Assembly: GCA_036785705.1 (NCBI GenBank)
Contig: JAWUZG010000018.1
Span: 8,219,501-8,283,500 of the forward strand
DNA length: 64,000 bases
Source: Acanthornis magna
Lineage: Eukaryota; Chordata; Aves; Passeriformes; Acanthizidae
Reading direction: 5' to 3'
Numbering within the stretch: position 1 is the first letter of the stretch; the number at the start of each line of letters is the position of its first letter. The notes under the pieces are model-generated. The model was not told the DNA's origin, searched no databases, and saw only the letters and a list, made by a program, of their open reading frames with translations. The position numbers and the translations under genes were made by a program. Below, piece by piece: positions 35,881 through 51,800 of the stretch.

Positions 35881-38800
35881 AAGGTCTGAAGAAAAGTTGT
35901 TTGTTTCCAAAAATATCTTCATAGGGGTCCTTAGAGGAAATTCTATTGTTTCCTTTCCGGAATCCCAATCTGATTTCATACTTAAGTAGTCACATAATTT
36001 TAAAGAATGATGGTGAGGTACCTGTAGGTTTTTTAATTCTGTTTTGGAATCTTGCCTGACAACATTCATGCAATGATGTTCTAAATTACACTTAGCAGAA
36101 AACATAGCACCAAAAAAACCCCAAAACAGCATTATGTGACTAGTTTTGCAAGTAAGGCAGTAAAGGTTTTTGTTGTACATCATCTGGATATCTGAGGTAA
36201 TGTTGTCACAGACATTCAGATGTTGTTTAAATCCTCTTCATGATTTTTACAGCCAATCAGGGAGAATAGCAACAGAACATAATTTTTGCAAACAGTACTG
36301 TAAATGGTATGACACATTGCATTGCATACTTTTTGAAGGAAGACATGAGGTACATCTTACTGGCTGGTGTATAAATTTTTAAACAATTTTGTGCCCGTTT
36401 ATTTAGGTGAGAAATTAACTTCCATTCTGATATTCACCTACAAAAGTCAATAAGAAAAAGGCTTTGTTTATTTTATAGGACTATTAACTATAGAATGGCA
36501 ATTTACATTTCCTATATTTAATCTGAAGAACAGCAGTCTACAGCCAGATATATTCAATTACTCCCAATCATTTAATGAAACATTTTTACCTCCTGCAAAT
36601 GAAAGATCTATATGGGCGCTTCAAAAATATTGAAAAGTTTGATCCTTTTGGCAGCTTATTATTTTATTAACAAACATTTTAAATTTTTTATGTTTTATGT
36701 ATTTTTTTTGCTTTCTTTGTTGTCTTTATTGGAAAAGAATGTAGTTCTATATTTAGCTTAATTTAGCTAAGTCTATAAATCTAATAGTCATTGACCTCAT
36801 TGTTGCAGCACCTTTTTCTTCCTGCCTGCTGTTTTCTTCTCTTTTTCATGATTTCTACAGAAGTAACGCAATATAGCCCTTTTCCAGTGACACCAAGGTT
36901 CACCTAAAGCTGCACTTTCTTTCATGAATCTTTTTTTTTCTGGATGACAGGTGACCTTAACATACACTCAGTAGAAACAGCACCACCATGTCTCAATAAG
37001 ACTGTACTCTAATGATTTTGAGACAAAACCTCTATTGAGGTATGCAGTCAATAATGTCATCTCAAGAAAGGAATTAATTAAAATGTCAGTTTGTTGTATA
37101 AGAGCTACTAACAACCAGTTCTGAAGCTTGTGCAAACTTCCACTTTTTCTCCTTGAGCTAACCTCTATTTCATGGTAACATCACGTGCTCTTTCGAGGCC
37201 ACCACTTGATCTAGACCAAACTGAGGGAAAACAGTTAGAGATTCCACAGTATTCCTCTGGGTGTATTATAGGCAGAGCTGGTTGTCTTTCTTCTGTGAAC
37301 ATGTATATGAATTATATAATTTCAAAAAGAAAAGAAGAAAAATGCTTAGCAACTTCACATTTCTCTGACCTCTTATCTAAATTACAGCTGGCATCTGAGC
37401 ATAGTCATGGCCTTGCTTTGCATTTTATGAAAGTCTTTGTTCACCGTGTCCATTGTGTGAGAGGACTCTTACCAGTTCAGCACAATCCTGCAGACATGTT
37501 TTATTCAATACAGGGCAGTGGCTGTGACTCTTTCTGCTTTTCAAACTAGCATTTTAGCCTGCACACTCAGATTGTAAGGTACAGCTTTTTCTTGATTATC
37601 GGTGGAGGCTAATAAATTGTTAGGACATGACTAATGATTAATGATTTCAAAGGAATGATGACTGTCCTTATGGTCCACGTCTCATAAACCAATCTGCACT
37701 TGCCTGCTTTATCTTGTCTGCTTATCTTGCCTGCATGAGCAAGTTGGCATCTGCCTTAGTAACAACTTCGGCATATCCTTTTTGTTTTCTTCTGAAGTAT
37801 GAAATGGAGAGAGGGAAAGTGGCATTTCCATTTCCTGAGGCATACACTAAATGTACTAGAAAAGGCAGAGAAGCCTGGTAACTTCTTTACTGCTAGACAA
37901 GCTCCAAGAAAGCCAGAAGAAAAATCTGTTTTCATTCTCTCTCTTATACTTGAATTACAGGTGTCAAAATATGGATAATTTAGTAGAATTTTGTAGGGAT
38001 ATAAAAGAAAAATAGCTTGATCCACCATAAATCTTTAGTTTGAGATGCAGAATACACTACTCGTGAACCATAACTGCTGGACCTGTCTGCATCCTTCTGC
38101 TGCATTTAACTTCATTGTCTGTTTTGAGATAAATTGTAAAGTGACATATCAAGTTAGCAGCTTATTGAATGTCCTGCTGGAAAATGTGTAAAGCAGGCAT
38201 GTTTTTAAATTAACTCTCTAAAAGAGTGAACAAGTCAAGTCTGTGCAACCCTATTGGGTTGATAGGCAGTAGCTCAAAAATGAATTGTGCTTATTTGGGT
38301 GGAGGGGATTTTATGAGACATGAGTTGTTTTCATGAACACTTTGATTCTAGCTAATTTCTACATGATTTCCTGTTCTTGGAAAGATATCGAGCTCTTTAT
38401 AACTTTGCTTGGAATTTTAAAAATACTTTTTTTGTCTCATGCTGTTAGGCTATTTTAAGAAGGATATCTAAATAACCTTGGCATTGTTTTCTGGGACCAG
38501 TGATGGAAGAATTTAGTTTCATTTTAATAAAGTCCTTTACACCATTTCAAAAATGAAGAGGGACTACGGAACAACTACAGATAATTTTGTTTTCTTCTTC
38601 TCTTTTCCAATGATAAAAATTGTATGATATCAAAGTATGTAGGGTTTAATAAATTTGTGTTAATTTAAACAATTTGAGAGTTTGGCTTACCATCTGGAAA
38701 AGTCTAGTGCATGTCTAATGTTTGTGTATTTTATTTGATTATTTGTGTTTCTTTCATTATTCCACTTGCTATAATGCTAAATTCCTATGATATGTTTGCA

Positions 38801-41800
38801 AATGTTCCATAGAAAGTAGAGCTGAGGTAAGTCTTCCTTGCCTTCTGGTTGATTCTTTTTAACTTTTGCCTATGGAGAAAGCAAGACTTCAGAAAACTGT
38901 AGCTAAGCTACAGGGAAATTATAACTGGAGATGGCATAGACAGAAAAATGATGCTACCTAACTGAGACGGTCTTTGGTGTCTTTAAAGATGAGAAGATTT
39001 TATTTTCATTACTTCAGTTTGTAGATATTTAAAATATAGTGGGTTTTTTTCAGTTGTGGACTCCTTGTTTTGGGTTTTGATTCCTGGTGTGCATGGTTTT
39101 TTTGGGTTGTTGGGTTTTTGTTAGAAGACAAAAGCTATTTCCCTGTGACAATATTCACAAAGTCTTCAGGAGGCTATCAGAGCTGCAGCCTAAGAAAAGA
39201 ATCTGGTGCTTTATGAAGTTGCTTTTGAAAATGCCAAAGGTTACCTTTCTGCATTTCTTTAAAAATACTGTAGTTTTTGTCTATGGACCCATAGCAATAT
39301 CTCCCTTTCCTCAGATGATTGTATGGAGGACAGCAGGTTTAATCAGTGCATCTGAGAGCAGAGCAAGATAACAATCCTGCTGATTAGAAAAAAGATTTTC
39401 CCAATTATTGGTATTTTGTTTAAAAGTGATCAATAATTGTATAACCTTTTAGAACAGGAAAGACTTTTTGGTCATTCTTTTTCTGGTTGGTTGCACCCAT
39501 CAAATATTGAATTATAAATATACAAAGTTGTGGCACAAATCCCTTGTGAAATTGGCTAAGGGTGGTACTAAAAGTGTCTCCTTCAAAAACAGGAATTATC
39601 TTAGACCCTCTATCCTTTGTTGGCAAACAGACAAAACACTAAAGACTGAATGGAAAAGAAGAAATTGAATGGAAAACATAACCCATTGAAAGATGAAGAT
39701 TTTGAGTGATGTGGGAAATTCTGCACTTCCACTGCTGCAGTGTCCTCACAGACAGGCTTGGAGGTCGTTTACCACCGCCTTCTCTTCACTTAGAGTGTTT
39801 GAACACTATTATGTCTAGCATCAGTCAGAGGAGAAAATGAGCCCTGGGCATTCATTCAATTTAAATGTTTTTATCAAAAGCATTTGTCAGTTCATGGTCT
39901 GAACTAGAAGAGTCAGTGGGTGAAGATAGGTCACGCTGAAAAGTACATCCAAGGGCTGTGGTGTCACACCACAAACTGTTCCATGGAAAAATTCATATCA
40001 ACCTCCTCAATGGCCACAGCATGCCACTGCTCCAGTCCTCTTTGCATGACCAGTGCTGTAAAGCCAATGTATAAAAAGATACATCAATTCCCTGATCCAG
40101 TTCAAAGGATAACTACCCACAAAGTTGTACCGGTCCTAAGACAGCAAAAATAGAGGGAAGGAATATCTCAAGGTACTGTAATAACTGAAGACTTACGTAG
40201 TTTATTGAGCTAATTTTTGGTGGCAGTGTTGGAATGAAAGGTTGCCTCACATCCAGGTCTGCTCAGGGATGCTTCTGTTTGCAGAACTGTGATGACCTGA
40301 ACCAGGGACCTGATGCAGCTGAAAAAACAGGTTTTGTTTGGGTTCCTTTTCAGCTGAATTCACTCCTGTTCTGGCACAGCTCTGACGAGCTTTGGCCAGA
40401 ATAAGCAGTATCTCTGAGTGTTCAACCGTGTCTTATATCTGCTGAAATCACATTCTGAATTACTGGTTTGGGGAATAGGAAATTCAGGGGCATCATTCCC
40501 AGCAAGTATTTATTACTAGACAATCAAACACAAGACATAATGGCCTGTGTGCCAAAGAAATGGATGCAATTTTAAAGGCTGAGGTCCTTCACTTAGTAGG
40601 AACAATGACAAAGCTTTCTCCTGAATAAGGCAATGAAGAGTTTAGCAGCAATACCAGTGTAATGTTCTGTCTGCACTGGGCACATTGTCCTCCCAGCTGG
40701 TTCAGCATAACTGTTTATAAGGCAAGCAGTTATGTAGGTGGAGTAGAGTGCTGATTCTACTGAGCCACTTTCTCCTTTATATTTACATTGTTATTTCCAG
40801 TATGCTCATGGCTAAACAGACCAATTCAAGGCTGGTAATCTGGAGCACAGGAGAAGAAAAAGTATCTTTTTGAGGTGACAGATGAGAGGCGGTAAAACCC
40901 TCATGTTTGTGCTAAGGTGGAGGGAACATACCAGAACTCTGCAAGTCCCCACAGAGGCTCTGGCACCCATTTCACCCTTGCTCTGAGAACAAGAAGGGAT
41001 TTCCTTTTCACTTTCATGAGCTGTCAATCTCTGTTCAACGACACGAACAGTTAATTCGCTTGCTAAAATCCATTTTTCATGCATTGCCCTCTTTGTAAGG
41101 GAGAATAAATCCTTTCCTTTACTTACCATGCTTGAAATTTAACTTTCTTGCATAAGGCTGTAGAGAAAAAGTTTTTCTGTAAGTCATGAAAAGGAGCATT
41201 AGGGGCAGTTCAACTTTTACTTTCTTTTCTCTAGTTTATGAATGTCTGAGCATTAAATGACTCAAGTTTATTAAGTATGAAAAAATGGCACTAGGATTTT
41301 AGCGTCATTTGATGTTAAATAATGAACTTAGAAAACGAATGCCAACATCATAAACCGTCATATCCATGATATTCAATATATAGCTACATTCAATAATGAA
41401 TATCTTATGGAATTCATATATCTGAAGCCCACACAAGAATAAGGAAGCTGCCAAAATAGTATCATATCCAGTTGGCTTAGTCAGCAAGAAACCAACTGGT
41501 CCACAGATGCTCTTTTTTCTATGAGAAAATACCCTCTTTTGCAAGTCTCCTGTCTGCAAAATGTTTCATATGAACTCTTCTCCTCCTGCAGGCTGTAAAT
41601 AATTTATTCATCAAACCCTTTTATTTGTAGCAGATGGAAAACAGTACAAATTTAAAAACAAAAAAAAGAGAAGATTAGACACTTAGGTGAATAACTCTAA
41701 TTGCATTATACTGCACTAACTTGTAAAAAAGGCTTTAAGGCATGAGAATCAACTGACACCCAGATGGATTTGGATGCCTTTTTTTCTAGCACAGACAAGA

Positions 41801-44800
41801 ACTGGAAATTAAGTTGTTTTGAGAGTTGAGAGTTTTTGTTCATCATATGTAAGGGAATGAACACAGGTAATGAGGTTATGACAAGATGTTCACCTGCATC
41901 CAGCGTTCCCTTACTATCCATGTCCAGTGTCCTTGCCTACTCATGCAGCTGCCTAGCTGAGGTCCAGCCAGTGTGACAGTAAAACAGAGTAGGTGCTCTG
42001 TTTCTGTAGCATGCATCCTTTTTCCCCTTCTGTTATTCCCTTTGCACAGGAACACACATATATTTGGCAAGAAAATGATAAGACATTAAAACAAAAATCA
42101 CCTGCTATGGTTCCAATTCCTTTTCTTTCAGAACATGCACATTTTTGATACCTTTGGTTTAGCAAAATTTCACCATTGTTAATGGACTGTAGAACATAAC
42201 TTGTATTCCTGCACTTTGTATTTCACACAAGGTCACAAAGGGAACAAAGAAAAACCCTATTCCTACATGTATTAAGAGAATGGTTCCCAAACTGCTTCTG
42301 TCACTTCCAAAGAAATACTGCTACCATTTGGATTACAGGTAAAAGCCTCATAATAATGCCAATAACACAGTTGCTACTCTAGCAACAAGAGAGCTTTATT
42401 ACTTCGATTATATATTTCTATTTATAAAATACCATTTATCATTAGATAACTACTTACATGTGATGGCGTGACAATAGCTCCTCCTGTAAGGCAATGACAG
42501 ACCAAATAAGCTGAATTTTATTCAATTAAATGTTAGAATATGTCAGAGCAAACATATATAAAGTATGTTTTATACTCCACAATGCTGTGATTTCCCATTC
42601 ATTTGAATAGTTCTATAAAAACATCATCAGATAATGGATCTATTTCTTATAGAGTGATAATATGATAATTAATAGGATAGATGTGATACAGTAGCATACA
42701 GGGGAGGAAAGAGGAATTACATAAATTTCAGTAATAGGAGATACCCTGAAAATTCTGCTTGGTTAAGAATTACTACAAGAAGTCTTGAGTGTTATCTGGA
42801 CTGAACTGTGTTGGATCCTGGCCTGATCTTTATCGATGAAATACTGCTGACTGATTGATTGAAAACCAAGGAGGGGAGGACGTGTTAGTTGTTCTATTGT
42901 TTTCTGTGAATGTATAAAATGTTCCTGTTTCTGTAACCTTCATCCAAATTAAGAAAAGAAGAATTTTGCCATCAAGTTCAGAATACTCCTTTGTGCAAGG
43001 CAATGTCCCTTTGTAATTGAAGTTATGTGTCAGAGTTGTATTCCAATTTTTTTTCTAATACTAAGGGATGCACTTTCTATCTGGGATTTGGCTCTTAAAA
43101 TGTGTTTTGGCAGAGAATAATGTCAATATTAAGTATAAAGATGATGTCAATACGATAGTATTATTAACTTGGAAGTTAATTGAAGACATTGCTTTCATAG
43201 ACAACACAAAGTGATCTCCAAGCCAAAAATTTCATGTTCCTTACCATTAAAAAAAAAGTGTTTCACATCAATGAGACCAGATGTTCCTATGCATCCAGCT
43301 GCTCCCCACCCTGACTTGCATATTTTATATTTCCCAGAAGGCATTTAAAATCTGCAGCATCACTGTTGAGTTTATTGCACTATTAACTTAAAACCAGCAT
43401 CAACTGTTGTGTGGTATTTAAGTAGAAAATTTACTGTGGATGGGTTATGGTTGCAGGAAAAGTGTACTGTTCTCCACTGCTAAAATTCTAGGAGACCTAA
43501 ATGCAATTTCATTTATTTTTTGTAAGCAAATTAATAATACTTTTTTTTCCAATCACAAAATATTTGCATGGCTTCCACCTGTAACTGGCCTTTCCAATAG
43601 TTTGAAAAATGAAGGCATTAACATTGAACATACAATCTTTTCAGCACAACTGGGCATTTATAGAGAGTCATATAAAAAAAGGTTACTGGCTTAAGAATGA
43701 GAAAATATTGCTATAGCTGTAGGGGCACATCCTTCAACTATTTCAGCAGGTATATACCTACCACCAAGTTCAACAGATTTTGTTGACTTAGTTTAATTTA
43801 ATGCTTTTGCCTTATTGTACTTTTATTACTTTGCTACTGTATTAGAGAACATCTACTAATATATTCCTGCAAAATTTCATTCACAATGTGAGCTAAATTA
43901 GGACTTTCAAGTCACAGACTTCAGAAAAAAAAAAGGAGAAGGAATATTCCTCAGAGAAGTAGTTTTGACGTACAGTTTCTTACTTACAGAGTACACATGT
44001 GATATTTCTTAAATATCTGGTCAGCCATGCTAGATAAAGCAAAAGAAAGATACATGGAAATATGCCATATCCCATATGCTATACCCCATATTTCTCTTTG
44101 GCATTTGAAATTTGTGTGGACGACAACAGGGAATGAGAATCCTGGCTTTCTGCAGAAGAATACTCTGGCAATGGCAGTAGACAAGGAAACATAAAATGAT
44201 ATGCCTTGAGAACCTAACTAAAGAAGTTTTCATCTAAAATATTCTGTAGTGTTAAGTTTCACACACTCCTCAATGAATGCAGCAAGATCTAAAATAGTTT
44301 TTTTTTTCTTATATGTTCCAAAGAAATGTTAATTTATTCAAGCACAGTAGATATTTTTTCACCTGTAACAGCAGAAAAAATATACAAGGAAGAGCAAAGC
44401 ACATATAACAAGATCATACATCAGCAGTACAGGTATCAATGCTCTTGATGAAGTAATAGCTTTGGCGTTTTTTTCCTTTTCCGTAATCCTCCAGCAGTGT
44501 TCCTGGGATAATCATTATAGTTTAATCTTTGTCCTCTGCAGGTAAAATATCTGGCTTTCAAAGTCTCACACTAATCTGTGTTGTGATGCAAAGGGCAAGA
44601 CTTAGTCCTGCAGTGCCACCCTGAATAATTATTTGGTTGGCATTTCTTCTTGTACTCAAGGGGAGTGCCAGGCTTTGAGTTGGACATTGAATTCTCATAA
44701 AGTTTTGTATTTATTTTATGTTTGCAAGAGTGATCAGAGACTTGGCTAGCTGCCCTGAGGAAACAGGTCTCTGGAGCAACACCCAAGTGGTTGTACTTTA

Positions 44801-47530
44801 AACCTGAGCTAGTAGAACTTCACAGAAATAAATACTTGTACTGTGTAACACTGGAAAGGTATTTCAGGGATTTTTTTCTTTTATGAGCAGATATGACACG
44901 CCTTCAAAGGTCATTATTAATTTTTCTAGAGTCCCAAATGGAATGAACTTCAGCCTCCTTCTTTCATTCTCTCTTCACTTTCTTCTGACAGCTTTTGTTG
45001 CTGCCTAGCTCTTCTTTAGAAATAGCCTAGCAAATACATTTAAGGACAGTAACTCATATGGAAAATGAATGTTGCTCTTGTTAAACTGAACATTCACACT
45101 TATAATAGTTTTGAGAATTGTAACTCTTGAATTTAAGGCATCTATGGCACTTAGCACTACCATTATTATTAGTGTGGGTGTGATTTATTTTTCGTCACCA
45201 TCACAGCTAACAGAGAGCTAGCCATGCAACCTTCAGGATAAGATTTGGGCAATCATGCCATCCCTGAACAAGGTGCAAGCATTTGGTATGATATACTTTC
45301 TGTGAGACCCTTTGAACTTGGTGTCTAGGACCTGAGTCATGTGAAATTCTGCATCAGAATGTCCCCTGAAGGGGTCACTTTGCCTCTGGATCCTGCAGAC
45401 ATTCTACAAGGTCCTGGCACTGTCAGCAGCAATAGTGACCAAACGTTCACGTTCCACTTCTTTCTGTAGGGACAAGCCACATTGCGTGTGGGGAAATGTG
45501 TGCACACTGCCCAGTACAGGCAGAACATTGGGATCAAGTGGCACCAGACACTAGAAGTATCCTCAGCACCAACATCAGCTGGTACAGATGATATCGCACA
45601 GACGTTCCCAGCCCAACACTGGTGCCCTGCACCGCCCTGCTCGACCTGCTGAAGGAGGACTTGTTGCAGCCCTGCCTTATGCACTCCTCTGGCTCCTGGC
45701 CACGTGCCTGCTAGTACTTTTCCTTTCTCAGCCAAGCATTGGTGAGTTTGGTGAGCTTAATCTGAGACTGTAGGGAGGCACTAATGGAAGCCTTTTGTCC
45801 GGGCCAAATATCCTTGGTGCAGCTGGCTCCTGCAGAGATAACACTACCAAGGAAGCAATAAGTATGGAAAAAAATACTGCCCCACCTTACACAAAATACC
45901 CTCAATTTCTCTGTTCTAAAACTTTGATAGGAACATGATGGTACTACAATTCTGTTAGTTTTGGCATCTGCCTCATGTAAGATTTGACATTATTGCCACC
46001 AGGAAATTTGCCTCCTTGTTGTATATTCTGAGTCAGCAGTGGAAGATTCAGGCACAACCCAGCAGCAAACAACTGTTTTCAAATCAATAGCAATAGGCTA
46101 CAGCTAAGTTCTTAAAAGTAACGTTAAACTGAAATCTGAATGACTTGAATCCTAAATTCCGGTCTTCCAAACTAGAAACTGAAGGAAAAAAGAGAAAGGA
46201 AAAATGCAATTCAGAAAATATTTTATTGAGTACAATACTATTTCATTGTAGGCTTTATAAAACACCACCAACCTCTCTGAGGTTGAATACAGCTTGGGCA
46301 GGTGCACAAGGAGTGGGAAAGAGAGGGACAGCATCTGCAAATTTTCATGCAAGAGGCATAATATGGGGTATTTTCATCCAGACGATACCTTGTCATAGTG
46401 CCCAAGTTTGCACTAGCTCACCAGAAAAAAATTAATGAATCTACATTTAAATTTTATAAAGGATTGTAACAATCAGCTGTAAGTTCAAATTTACTGGGTG
46501 TTGCCATTGCACTTTCAACAACTAAACTCAAGATCGTGAAATAAAAATTAGTAACTTGGATTGAAAGTACTGTAAGAAGCCTTGGATGGAAACAGGATTA
46601 AATCTAACTCCAGAAACTGATGGTTAACATGACATCAGATCCACTGTAGATAAGGACAACCACAGTTTTTACCAATGTGTTAACATCTAACTTTCATTTT
46701 TAGCAGATAGAAAACAAGGAAAGTTCCTGGAATTTGGGCTAATCCCACAACACACATCTAATCAAAACCTGGCATCATGGTTCTTGGAAGGAGATTAAAC
46801 AAAGAGTAGTCCATAGGCAATTTTCAGTTGCATGAAGCAACTGAAAACTCATAGAAAACAGCCTAAGTAGGGTAAAAATGTGGTAGTATTTATATGAATG
46901 AAGTTGTTGCCTACTGGAATGTAGACCAACTAATTTTTCTGGTGTAAGTGTTCATTTTCAGTGATGGTAAAGCATAAATGTGCTATGAAATGTAGGAACA
47001 GTCAAAAGCAGCCTTGAAAAAGTCTCTATATTGCTTAAATTCTCACAACCTTACCTCTTTATGAAGTATGCATACATTCAGAGACTGTAAGAAGTTTTCA
47101 GGTTGACCATATTTTTATAGCTAACTCTGTATTTTATGAGTTGGTCCCCACAGAATCTTTAAAAATCTGCCATGAAACCTGCACTGTACTGCCAAAGTAT
47201 TGAGGAGCACTTGTTATAACAGTAAATATGAAGGTATTACAGCAGCTAATATATCATCTTACACAGAGACTCCCATTGTCCTTCGGGTGTGCATTTCCCA
47301 ACATGTGTAAGTACCACCACTTTGACAAGAAATAGTTTTGTAAAGCAGGATGGAGCCATTTGTTAACTATAACAGTATTTTCAAATGGAAAATAAATTAT
47401 TAATCCACACTTTAAATCAAGAAAAATGGAAAGGTAAAGTTTAGCATATTCATTGGCATTAGAGGAAATAGTCCAGGAAGGCCAAAGTATTCAAATAATT
47501 CAGAAAGGTTCTGTTGAAATGAATTTCTTA
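35881..47530. other. Gene desert downstream of HS3ST1
   Basis: About 11.6 kb of mostly AT-rich DNA with no recognised gene or repeat. Frames up to 132 codons have no domains. A GC-richer patch lies at about 45,340-45,850. A second AATAAA in HS3ST1 orientation lies at 46,222-46,227 and could end a longer 3' UTR. Confidence 0.6.
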
Positions 47531-47536
47531 TTTATT
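47531..47536 (-). terminator. Poly(A) signal AATAAA of HS3ST1
   Basis: The plus strand reads tttatt, which is AATAAA on the minus strand, about 270 bases past the HS3ST1 stop codon. It is the first canonical signal downstream, so the 3' UTR may be short. The GU-rich downstream element is weak, so the site is inferred and longer forms are possible. Confidence 0.55.
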
Positions 47537-47807
47537 AAAAAGACAACACATTCTCAAGAGAGCACCTTCTGCAATGAAATAATTTAGTTTCTTCATATAG
47601 ACACATCATACACAATGTTAACAACCATGAAAAACAATACAAAATGCTTTCAAATTTAACAAGTAGAAAAATATAACTAGTATATATGGCAATTGTGAAT
47701 CTAATACTGTACAGAAGTATTTATGGATTTTACAAATAAATAATAGCTTAAATGCCCTTTTTAAATCTTCTAACTGTACACTGGAACATAGGCTCTGAAG
47801 CTTACCA

Positions 47808-48898
<1,091 letters not shown>

Positions 48899-51800
48899 CT
48901 GAAAGAGGGAAAAGAAAAAGAAAAAGCACATTATCTTATATTCAGACATATCACTACTAAAGCCACACTGAAAATATCTTTTGTTTTTCACAACTGATCA
49001 AACTTCTTTAGCTATTCCAACTCTAGGCTCATAGACAAATTATTGTAATTAAATGTTTTAAAAGACAGGCATATGCAACAATGCCATAAGAAAATTATTT
49101 CCAGTCATAAGGAGACATGAACATTATGAATCTTTCATTTGCACCCAGAGTATTATTAGTTATTATTTTTTAAATATCTGATTTCCTTGGAATTGAACCA
49201 AATTGCAAGAGAATTAAGTGCTTTTTTAAATCTACAAGAATGAGTTCGTCTTAGAAACAAAACATAAAAAGGAAAAGGTGTGGAGTAGACCAAAAGAGCA
49301 CTCCTAAAAGCTGAGGGTCTTGTAGGATGTCTGGGAATTATAGACTCCTGAAGAACCATATGATAGCAACCTTAGAAGTCAAGCCTCCTGGGAAAAAAGC
49401 TCATGCAATATGGATAGAGCTGTCCAACACAAGAAGGCAGCATTCTCCTAGGAAGAGGTTAGGAAGGGCTCTGGGTAAATAGTACACCAAAAAAAAGTTG
49501 AATTTTTGTGTCATTTTTAAGAGAAGTTAACTTTTGCTTTGTGCTTACTGTTTCTAAGGATAAAATAGGTGGTTTGCACGCTGGCCCTGCAAAAAGGTAA
49601 GATAATGAAACCATAGACTACAGTATGACTGAATCAACAAAACACTAAAAGACCTGTGGTTTCAGTCTTGATATGTAGGAAAGAAAATACACAATGGATA
49701 CTTCTGAAGGTCATTTCAAGAGTTAGCCAGCAAGCTGCTGCGATATAAAGAACTAACTTTAGACTTTATCAAAAGACTACTAAATACCGCCACTGAACAC
49801 CCTTTAAAGGTCAGGGTATTTTTAATGCAATGTCTGAAGTGAAACCGTAATGGTTTCACACATAGTAGAGCTGTTAGACTGTTGTATTATGAGCAGGCTG
49901 TGTGCACAAGCTTCCTGAATTATGATGTTTTCCAAAGACTTTATACCCTCCGTGAAGGGCTGGTGTGGATTTTGGTGTGGTCTAACTCCACTTAGAAGCA
50001 GAAGCCATGACATCTGAGTACCTGACTGCTTTGCCTTAGTAGGCTACTGTAATTATGAATTTAAGCCTGGAACAGCACATAATGTGCCAGCCAAAAAAGG
50101 CTGAAATATGAAATTACATATGAACAACCTGAGGAAATACAAGGGCTAGGTTTTGGAAATTCTCCAGAGAATCTGAAAAGAAACTAATGACTTTTCCACA
50201 ATAAGCTAAGTCCCAGTGCAACAAGGACTAATGATGTGTTTCTAAGTGATCTAAAGTTTTGTTTGATAGCTTTGCATTTACAGAGGTCATGACTCCATCC
50301 TGAATGGAACAGGTCTGCTTCCTGATGTTTTCTGCTGATTATCACTTCGGTGCTTTCCCTTTTTCCATTTTTAAAGGGCTACAAGGCAGAGATATTGTTA
50401 GGAAGCAGAAACTGAGGCTGGGAAGAAAGGGAAGCAAAGTGTCATGATAGATGTGAAGTTAAGAGAGTGCCTCCCTGTATGCCCACAGGCTTTGAGCTTG
50501 TGGGCATACCTTGTCCCAGGCTGTTCTGTGATGTCTGATGTGAAGCAACTTTGCAGAGGAATTCGTTCTTTTCTGGTTTTGGCTACTGTTAAGTTTTCCC
50601 TGGCTGAAAGAGAAACTCCATTTCACCTGTTGTCATTAGTCTTCTGCTCTCTTTCCCTGTCCTCACCATTCCTGCTAATCGTTCTCAGCTTAATCTACAT
50701 CAGTTTCAACAAGAAATAGTCTTAATAGCCCCACACTGTGGATGTTGATGGGGGAGGACACTGCCGGAGAGAAAATTCAGTGTAGGTAAATTCAGTGAGC
50801 TATGCTGCCACCATATTCAGCAGCAATGGGAGCACAGGATACAGCACCAGCCAGACAGGATCAGTGACTGACGGGCAGCTCAGTACATAAGAGCAACAAA
50901 ACATCAACTCTTGGTGAATTTTAAGGTCACAGATTAAAGGAATAGCCACTTACTTCAGAGTATATTTTAAGTCACTGGCTCCATAAATAGTAAGCCTGGG
51001 TTGTTGTCTTAACACCTTATTGGAAAAGCATAATAGGATTCCAGCAAGGAACAGGTTGAACTGTGTTGGAGGAGTGAATTTAAAGCCTAATGGTAGGAAC
51101 TCTCATTTCTTAATATCCAGATTGAAATACGCTATGTTAACAGCCAAGTTCTGTAATGGACTGTCTCTGGAAAGATTAAATTTTAGCTGACTGCCTCATA
51201 GTGACAACACACTGCTGGATTGGAGAGGTGGGGGGTGTTGCTGAGTATTGAAGCATTTTTTCTGCTGTTGTTGGGTTTTTTGTGTTTATTTTTCTTTTTT
51301 CCTTTTAAGAAAAAAATTAACGCTACATATTAATTCATTAGGATTCTTAATTTGAAACTCATAGTTTGCATACCACTCAGTTGCCAACTTTTTTATTGAA
51401 GCCTTCCTGTGGCTGAATATAGCTGAGGAACGTTTGAGAAAAAGACACAGCAAGGTGTGTCTTCATTCTAGCTCTACTCTTATTTTGGCCAGCATCTTTG
51501 AAATCAGACTTGTGGGATGGTACAGGTGTAGTACCGGGGCCTCACCTCAGGCAGGTTTTTCAGCCTCAGTAGAGCCCTGCCTCAGTGTCCTCCCATTCTT
51601 AAACACTTTTGTGGGGCACAGCTTTTTTTTAAAACAAAAGGAACTGTTTTCTGTTTCAACACGAAATCTCATAATAACATAGGAATATCTTTTGTTTCAA
51701 ACATACAGAATTTCATTGTTCCTCCTCAGCTATTTGTTCAGGTGCACATCTTCCACTGCAGAACACTGCTACAGTATCTGTAGCACTTATTTTATGCACT

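Noticed and set aside
37172..37549. 125-codon plus-strand frame as a gene
   Set aside because: No domain, no splice context and no CpG island. The length is within what chance gives in 64 kb.
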